Shown in pieces: positions 58,963-64,000 of a DNA stretch of 64,000 nt. Below the pieces are notes generated by a model that was not told the origin of the DNA, did no database searches, and saw nothing but the letters and a program-made list of their open reading frames with translations. How positions within the stretch are numbered: the stretch's first letter is position 1; every line of letters begins with the position of its first letter. The stretch is from Prauserella endophytica (GTDB taxonomy: Bacteria; Actinomycetota; Actinomycetes; Mycobacteriales; Pseudonocardiaceae), in the NCBI RefSeq assembly GCF_005146945.1, contig NZ_SWMS01000015.1:62001-126000 (forward strand), read 5' to 3'. A program made the translations under genes and the position numbers.

Positions 58963-60002
58963 CAGTTACCTCCGCGGACGTCGACGCCCTGGTTCGGCGC
59001 CGCGATCGGCGGCGAGCAGCCCTCGGGGTTGATCTGCGCGCCCGCCACCGTGATCACCGGGGGCAGCAGGCCGCAGATGTAGCCCTCGAACCAGCGGCCG
59101 TTGCCCGTGGCGTTGGCGCCGATGCGGGTGAACGGCGCGAGCAGTTCGAGGCTGCGGTTGAGGTTGTCCTGGTTGCGCTGCAACAGATCCGTGACGACGC
59201 CGAGCTGCCGCAGCGCTGGGGTGAGCTGCTCGCGGTTGTCGGCGACGAGCCCGGTGAGCTGCTCGGAGAGCTGCTGGGCGCCCGTGAGCAGCCGGTCGAT
59301 GGCGTCCTCGCGGTTCTGCAGCTCGGTCAGCAGCAGGTTGCCGTCGTCGATCACCCGGCGCAGCTGTGTGTTGCGGTCGGCCAGCACCTTCGAGACGCCG
59401 CTGGTGCTGGACAGCAGGCGGGCCAGTTCGTCGTCACGGGAGGACACCGTCTGCGCGAGCGCCGACATGCCGCTGAGCGCGTCCTTGAGGTGCTCCGGGG
59501 TGTTCTCCAGCGAGTCGGCGATCACCTCGAAGCTCTGCGCCAGCTGCCCGGTGTCGATGTCGCCGACGGTCCGGTCGAGGTCGGTGAAGACGTCCTGGAT
59601 CTGGTACGGCGTGCTGGTGCGCTCCAGCGGGATCGGCTCGTTCGGGTCCAGCACGCCGTCGCCCTTCGGCCGCAGCGAGAGAAACTTCTCGCCCAGCAGG
59701 GTCTTGACCTCGATCGAGGCCTCGGTCTGCCTGCCGAGCCGGACGTTCTCGACGGCGAAGGTCACGTGCACCTTCCTGCCCGCCAGCGTCACCTCGTCGA
59801 CCTCGCCGACCTTGACGCCGGCGACCTGCACCTCGTTGCCGGAGGACAGGTCGGCGGACTCGGCGAAGTAGGCGGAGTAGGTGGTGCTGTTGCTGAGGAG
59901 GGGCAGCTGGTCGGAGTTGTAGGCGACCAGCCCGACGAGCGCGATCAGCACGAGCGTCACGGCGCCCACCGCGGCCTGGTTGCGTTCCTTGAGTGGCTTC
60001 AT
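58962..60002 (-). CDS. mceC: MceC-family substrate-binding protein
   Basis: This 346-residue MCE protein has an anchor helix (residues 11-29) and an MCE domain (YSAYFAESADLSSGNEVQVAGV, about 41-120), then the helical channel region. The C-terminal segment has cysteines in YICGLLPP and PEGCSPP, a pattern shared with the MceB-like neighbour (YLCGL). ATG 60002 overlaps the upstream stop by 4 nt. It is one subunit of the expected MceA-F hexamer. Confidence 0.92.
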   Translation of the reverse strand: MKPLKERNQAAVGAVTLVLIALVGLVAYNSDQLPLLSNSTTYSAYFAESADLSSGNEVQVAGVKVGEVDEVTLAGRKVHVTFAVENVRLGRQTEASIEVKTLLGEKFLSLRPKGDGVLDPNEPIPLERTSTPYQIQDVFTDLDRTVGDIDTGQLAQSFEVIADSLENTPEHLKDALSGMSALAQTVSSRDDELARLLSSTSGVSKVLADRNTQLRRVIDDGNLLLTELQNREDAIDRLLTGAQQLSEQLTGLVADNREQLTPALRQLGVVTDLLQRNQDNLNRSLELLAPFTRIGANATGNGRWFEGYICGLLPPVITVAGAQINPEGCSPPIAAPNQGVDVRGGN

Positions 60003-61051
60003 GGTCCTGTCGGCGCTCCCGTCGGTTTGCACCGCTCCGGTTGCTCGGTGGCCGGCAACGGCAGGAAGGGCAGGGTGACGTTGAGCGAGGAGATGCCGAT
60101 CGTGCCGGTGAGCCCGCAGAGGTAGTAGTTGAACCAGCTGCCGTAGCTCAGCGTGCGCGTGAACTTCTCGAGGTTTCCGGGCATCACCTGCAGCAGGTGC
60201 TCGAGCAGTTCCTCCGAGCCGGCGAGGTTGCCCGAGAGCGCGCCGAGCGCGGCGATGTCGCGCTGCAGCGGCGGCCGCGCGTCCTCCAGCAGTCCGGAGG
60301 TGACGGTCGTGAGGTCGCCGAGCGCCGACACCGCTTCGCCGATGGGCCTGCGTTGCTCCGAGAGTCCGGTCACGAGCTGCTGTGTGGCGTCGATGAGCCC
60401 GCCGAGCTGGGGGCCGCGCTGGTTGACGGTGCCGAGCACGTTGTTCAGGTTGCCGATGACCTGGCCGATCACCTCGTCCCGGCTCGCGATGGTGGACGTG
60501 AGCGACGCCGTGTGCGACAGCAGGCTCTCGATCGTGCCACCTTCCCCTTGCAGCACCTGGATGATCTCGTAGGAGAGCTGGTTGACCTGCTCTGGATCGA
60601 GCGCGTCGAACAGCGGCTTGAACCCGTTGAACAGCACGGTGAGGTCGAGCGCCGGCTGGGTCCGTTCGACCGGGATCCGCGCCCCCGGTTCGAGCACGCC
60701 ATCGCCCGCGACGTCGGTGCCGAGCGAGAGGTAGCGCTGTCCGACGAGGTTGCGGTACTTGATCGTCGCGGTGACCCCGGCGGGCAGCTCGCGCACCGAC
60801 TCGACGTCGAAGTGCACTTCGGCGAGATTGTCCTCCGAGACGGTGATCTCGGAGACCTGCCCGACCTTGACACCCACGATGCGCACGTCGTCGCCGCGCT
60901 GCAGGCCGGAGGCGTTGGTGAACAGCGCCGTGTAACCGGACGTGGGGCCGAAGTTGGTGTTGGCGATGGTGGCGCCGAGTATCCCGGTGAGCAGCACGGT
61001 GACGGCCGCGAACACGAGGATCTTCACCAGCGACGGGATGAAGCTCCTCAT
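59999..61051 (-). CDS. mceB: MceB-family substrate-binding protein
   Basis: This 350-residue MCE protein has an N-terminal anchor helix (about 8-30) and an MCE domain (YTALFTNASGLQRGDDVRIVGV at about 40-122), followed by the long helical region with repeated Leu/Gln/Asn. SWFNYYLCGLTG near the C-terminus is a typical MceB landmark. The ATG overlaps the mceA stop (ATGA). Confidence 0.92.
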   Translation of the reverse strand: MRSFIPSLVKILVFAAVTVLLTGILGATIANTNFGPTSGYTALFTNASGLQRGDDVRIVGVKVGQVSEITVSEDNLAEVHFDVESVRELPAGVTATIKYRNLVGQRYLSLGTDVAGDGVLEPGARIPVERTQPALDLTVLFNGFKPLFDALDPEQVNQLSYEIIQVLQGEGGTIESLLSHTASLTSTIASRDEVIGQVIGNLNNVLGTVNQRGPQLGGLIDATQQLVTGLSEQRRPIGEAVSALGDLTTVTSGLLEDARPPLQRDIAALGALSGNLAGSEELLEHLLQVMPGNLEKFTRTLSYGSWFNYYLCGLTGTIGISSLNVTLPFLPLPATEQPERCKPTGAPTGP

Positions 61052-62352
61052 TCGAGCACCACCTCCGCTCCGCGATAGAGCGGCCCGACGAGCAGGCTCC
61101 CCCAGCCCGGCGCGTCCTCGGGCGCGATGCCGGTGGACGGCGCGAGCAGCTCGGCGAGCAGCTGGTGCTCGGCAAGGGAGTTCGCCACCCGCGGCACCCC
61201 GGCCGTCGTCCCGCTGCCGTAACCGGCCCGCTTGGGCGGCGGCGGATGGGTGGAGCCGTCCTTGATGGGGCCGTCGGGCGGGTACTGCGGCCACGCGCCC
61301 GGCGGCTCCACCTGCGGGTAGCAGCGGGGACCGCGTTTGTCGTCGTAGCGCGGTTCGTCCTGGCCGGGCAGGTACTTGCCGCGGCTGGCCGTGATCCGGA
61401 TCGTCACGTGGTTCATCTCGTCGGTGCCCTTGCCGAACGCCTCCTCCGCGCGGGGCACGGCCTCGGCGAGCTGACGCAGCAGGCACGGGTACTCCGGCGC
61501 GTACTTCGCGAGCACGTCGAGGGTCGGCTGCACGGTGCTGGTGAGCGCGATCAGGTTGTCCTGGTTGACCTCCAGGAACCGGCCGAGGTCCACCGAAGCG
61601 GTGCTGACGCTCGCGTACAGCTCGCCCAGCGCCTGCTGTTTCTCCACGATCGTGCGCGTGGTGGTGGTGAGATCGGACAGTGCCTGGAGGAAGTCCGGTG
61701 CCACGCGGTCGTAGGTGTCCGCCACGTCGGCGAGACCGGTGATGTCGGCCTTGAGGTCCGGCAGCGACGGGTTCAGCTCGCCCAGGTAGTTCGAAAGCTG
61801 CACAAGCGTGTCCCCGAACTGCTCCCCGCGGCCCTCCAAGGCCGTCGACACCGCGTTGAGCGTGGAGGAGAGCTTCTGCGGCTGCACGGCCTGCAGGAGC
61901 GGCATCACGTCGTTGAGCACCTGTTCCAGCTCGATCGCCGAGCTGGAGCGGTCCTGGCCGATCACGGCCCCGGCCGCGATCGGCTCGGCCGCCCGCTCCG
62001 GCGGTTGCAGCGCGACGTACCGCTCACCGAAGAGGGTCTTCGGCAGCAGCCTCGCGGAGACGTTCGCGGGTATCACGCCCACCTTCTCCGGTTGCAGCGC
62101 CAGCTCCAGCGCGGCGCCGTCGCCGGTGGTCTCGATGGCGCGCACCTCGCCGACGAGCATGCCGCGCACCTTCACGTCTGCGCCCACGCGCATCTGGTTG
62201 CCGACGTGGTCGGTCTCCAGCCGCACGCCCACGTAGTCGGTGAACACCTTGTTGTAGATCGCCACGCACAGCGCGAGCAGCAACGCCGCCACGATCAGGA
62301 ACACCAGGCCGAGTACCTGGTGCCAGAGCCTGCGCAGCAGCGTCGCCCTCAC
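61048..62352 (-). CDS. mceA: MceA-family substrate-binding protein
   Basis: This 434-residue first MCE protein of the operon has an anchor helix (about 9-32), an MCE domain (VRLETDHVGNQMRVGADVKVRG, about 38-120), a helical channel region and a Pro/Gly-rich C-terminal tail. A motif CYPQVEPPGAWPQYPPDGP lies in that tail. The GTG at 62352 overlaps the YrbE stop by 4 nt (GTGA). Order and size agree with the mce operons of mycobacteria and nocardioforms. Confidence 0.92.
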   Translation of the reverse strand: MRATLLRRLWHQVLGLVFLIVAALLLALCVAIYNKVFTDYVGVRLETDHVGNQMRVGADVKVRGMLVGEVRAIETTGDGAALELALQPEKVGVIPANVSARLLPKTLFGERYVALQPPERAAEPIAAGAVIGQDRSSSAIELEQVLNDVMPLLQAVQPQKLSSTLNAVSTALEGRGEQFGDTLVQLSNYLGELNPSLPDLKADITGLADVADTYDRVAPDFLQALSDLTTTTRTIVEKQQALGELYASVSTASVDLGRFLEVNQDNLIALTSTVQPTLDVLAKYAPEYPCLLRQLAEAVPRAEEAFGKGTDEMNHVTIRITASRGKYLPGQDEPRYDDKRGPRCYPQVEPPGAWPQYPPDGPIKDGSTHPPPPKRAGYGSGTTAGVPRVANSLAEHQLLAELLAPSTGIAPEDAPGWGSLLVGPLYRGAEVVLE

Positions 62353-63197
62353 CCGGAGATCCTCACCGTCGTGGAGGAGCCCCAGATCGCGAGGCTCAGG
62401 AAGAAGTCGATGACCACGATCAGCACGATCGACGTCCGCACCGCTCTGCCCACCGCGACGCCCACACCCGCCGGTCCCCCGCTCGCGGTGTAGCCGTAGT
62501 AGCAGTGGGACAGGATCACCAGTGCGCTGAACACGATCACCTTGAGGAACGACCAGAGCACGTCCTCTGGTGGCAGGAACAGGTTGAAGTAGTGGTCGTA
62601 GGTGCCGGCCGACTGCCCGTAGAACCACACCGTGATCTGCCGTGACGCCAGATAGGAGGAGAGCAGCCCGACGGCGTAGAGCGGGATCACGGCGGTGATC
62701 CCGGCGAGCACCCGCGTGGTGACGAGGTAGGGCATGCTCGGCACGCCCATCACCTCCAGCGCGTCGATCTCCTCCGAGATGCGCATGGCGCCGAGCTGGG
62801 CGGTGAACCCACAACCCACGGTCGCCGACAGCGCGAGCCCCGCCGCGAGCGGCGCCACCTCGCGGGTGTTGAAGTACGCCGAGATGAACCCCGTCAGCGC
62901 GGCGGTGCCGAGCTGGTCGAGCGCGGAGTAGCCCTGCAGGCCGACGATGAGACCGGTGAACAGGGTCATGCCGATCATCACGCCGAGGGTCCCGCCGATC
63001 ACGGCGAGCGCGCCCGTGCCGAAGCTGACCTCGGTGAGCAGCCGCAGCATCTCGCGGCTGTAGCGGCGCACGGTGCGCGGCGCCCACGCGAGCGCCCTGG
63101 CGTAGAAGGAGAGCTGCCTGCCGAAGCCCTCGAGGCTCGCGCCGGGACGCGCGATGATCTCCAGGGTGCGGTCGGACACCGTCGGCTCGCCGCTCAT
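62349..63197 (-). CDS. yrbEB: YrbE/MlaE-family Mce permease B
   Basis: This membrane permease of about 282 residues belongs to the MlaE/YrbE family and energises Mce transport with an ATPase not present in the window. Landmarks are RLLTEVSFGTGALAVIGG, GCGFTAQLGAMRISEEIDALEVMG (the EExDALxxMG coupling helix) and five hydrophobic segments. ATG 63197 overlaps the previous stop by 1 nt; the GTG at 63200 is an alternative start. It pairs with the next gene to form the permease heterodimer. Confidence 0.94.
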   Translation of the reverse strand: MSGEPTVSDRTLEIIARPGASLEGFGRQLSFYARALAWAPRTVRRYSREMLRLLTEVSFGTGALAVIGGTLGVMIGMTLFTGLIVGLQGYSALDQLGTAALTGFISAYFNTREVAPLAAGLALSATVGCGFTAQLGAMRISEEIDALEVMGVPSMPYLVTTRVLAGITAVIPLYAVGLLSSYLASRQITVWFYGQSAGTYDHYFNLFLPPEDVLWSFLKVIVFSALVILSHCYYGYTASGGPAGVGVAVGRAVRTSIVLIVVIDFFLSLAIWGSSTTVRISG

Positions 63198-63991
63198 CAC
63201 AACGCCTTCGGCGGGACGATCTGGAGGTAGATCGCGGTCAGGGCGACGTTGATGAGGAACAGCAGCAGGAACGTGATGACCACCGCCTGGTTGACCGCGT
63301 CCCCGACTCCCTTCGGGCCGCCCGCCGGGTTGAGTCCGCGGTACGCGGCCACCACGCCGGCGACGAAGCCGTACAGGAACGCCTTGATCTCACTGATGAG
63401 GAGGTCGGGCAGCTGCGCGAGCGCGTTGAAGCTCGCGAGGTACGCACCGGGCGTGCCGCCCTGCATGACGACGTTGAAGAAGTAGCCGCCGAGCACACCG
63501 ACCACGCTGACCAGGCCGTTCAGCAGCACCGACACGACGATCGCTGCGAGCACCCTCGGCACGATCAGCCGCTGGATGGGATTGACGCCGAGCACTTCCA
63601 TGGCGTCGATCTCCTCGCGGATCTTTCGCGCCCCGATGTCGGCGCAGACGGCGCTGCCGCCCGCCCCGGCCACGAGCAGCGCCGTGATCAGCGGGCTCGC
63701 CTGCTGCACGATCGCGAGCGCGCTCGCGGCACCGGTGAACGACTGCGCGCCGATCTGCTGGGTCAGCGAGCCGAGCTGCAACGCGATCACCGCGCCGAAC
63801 GGGATCGCGACCAGCGCGGTGGGCAGGATCGTCACGCTGGCGAAGAACCAGCACTGCTGGATCCACTCCCTGGTCTGGAACGGCCTGCGCGGAATCGCGC
63901 GCAGCACCTCCCACGCCAGGGTCGCGAGCCTGCCCACCTGTGCCAGCGCGGCGGTGCCGGGGATCGTCATCGACCCCTGCTGGGCTCCCAT
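63197..63991 (-). CDS. yrbEA: YrbE/MlaE-family Mce permease A
   Basis: This 264-residue MlaE-type permease has five hydrophobic segments and the coupling motif GARKIREEIDAMEVLGVNPIQRLIVPR. GAGGSAVCADIGARK is the loop before it. GGAGGT lies 3 nt before the ATG at 63991, and TGA overlaps the ATG as TGATG, so another coupled gene probably ends at the window edge. It is the first Mce gene visible. Confidence 0.94.
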   Translation of the reverse strand: MGAQQGSMTIPGTAALAQVGRLATLAWEVLRAIPRRPFQTREWIQQCWFFASVTILPTALVAIPFGAVIALQLGSLTQQIGAQSFTGAASALAIVQQASPLITALLVAGAGGSAVCADIGARKIREEIDAMEVLGVNPIQRLIVPRVLAAIVVSVLLNGLVSVVGVLGGYFFNVVMQGGTPGAYLASFNALAQLPDLLISEIKAFLYGFVAGVVAAYRGLNPAGGPKGVGDAVNQAVVITFLLLFLINVALTAIYLQIVPPKAL

Positions 63992-64000
63992 CAGACCTCC

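Noticed and set aside
1-64000. tRNA or rRNA genes
   Set aside because: No cloverleaf-like stretch with conserved T-loop and D-loop sequences was noticed on either strand; a tRNAscan run would be decisive.

Overview
The window is high-GC DNA from an actinomycete, most likely of the family Pseudonocardiaceae (Amycolatopsis / Saccharomonospora / Prauserella type). The evidence is a Wag31-SepF-YggT-FtsZ division block, a complete YrbE-Mce operon, frequent GTG starts, 1- and 4-nt gene overlaps, and intergenic hairpin and 21-bp repeat families. I saw no tRNA, rRNA, CRISPR, phage or transposase gene. The genus is an inference.

Layout. 0-9.2 kb: LysR regulator, STAS protein, stress sigma factor of the SigB/SigF type, and a decayed F420-type oxidoreductase in front of a three-subunit molybdenum hydroxylase; then an SDR, a DUF3140 protein, a PIG-L deacetylase and a photolyase remnant. 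9.3-13.6 kb: metal module with a SalK-like protein, an ArsR repressor, a hydrogenase-type maturation protease and a Co/Ni ECF importer. 13.7-16.8 kb: HAD phosphatase/mutase plus GH65 phosphorylase. 16.9-28.2 kb: Fpg/Nei glycosylase, Ppx/GppA protein, a sortase-like protein lacking catalytic residues, a DUF885 peptidase, an HTH protein with decapeptide repeats, RluD, LspA, a K+/H+ antiporter, a DUF167 protein and a penicillin-binding protein. 28.2-33.8 kb: glycerate kinase, DASS transporter and a two-component locus (poly-Asp exported peptide, kinase, frameshifted regulator) sharing a candidate operator. 33.8-41.3 kb: T-box-controlled ileS, a Cys/His membrane protein, wag31, yggT, sepF, yggS and pgeF. 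41.4-53.7 kb: ftsZ, ftsQ, murC, murG, ftsW, murD, mraY, murF and murE. The usual mraZ-mraW-ftsL-ftsI genes are missing upstream of murE. 53.97-64 kb: mce operon (yrbEA, yrbEB, mceA-F, two Mce-associated proteins), continuing past the right edge.

How the genes work together. The sigma factor probably reads two GTTT-N16/17-GGGTA promoters, one ahead of its own operon and one ahead of the hydroxylase operon. The ECF importer, ArsR repressor and maturation protease suggest nickel supply for a hydrogenase encoded elsewhere. GH65 plus the HAD protein would convert a disaccharide and phosphate to glucose-6-phosphate. The dcw block makes lipid II and the divisome.

The most unusual signals are non-coding: two convergent arrays of 21-bp units, each ending within 3 bp of a stop codon, one of them at the break in the dcw cluster; a roughly 105-bp composite hairpin element present twice; and a 16-bp motif shared by the two-component operon and the neighbouring transporter operon.
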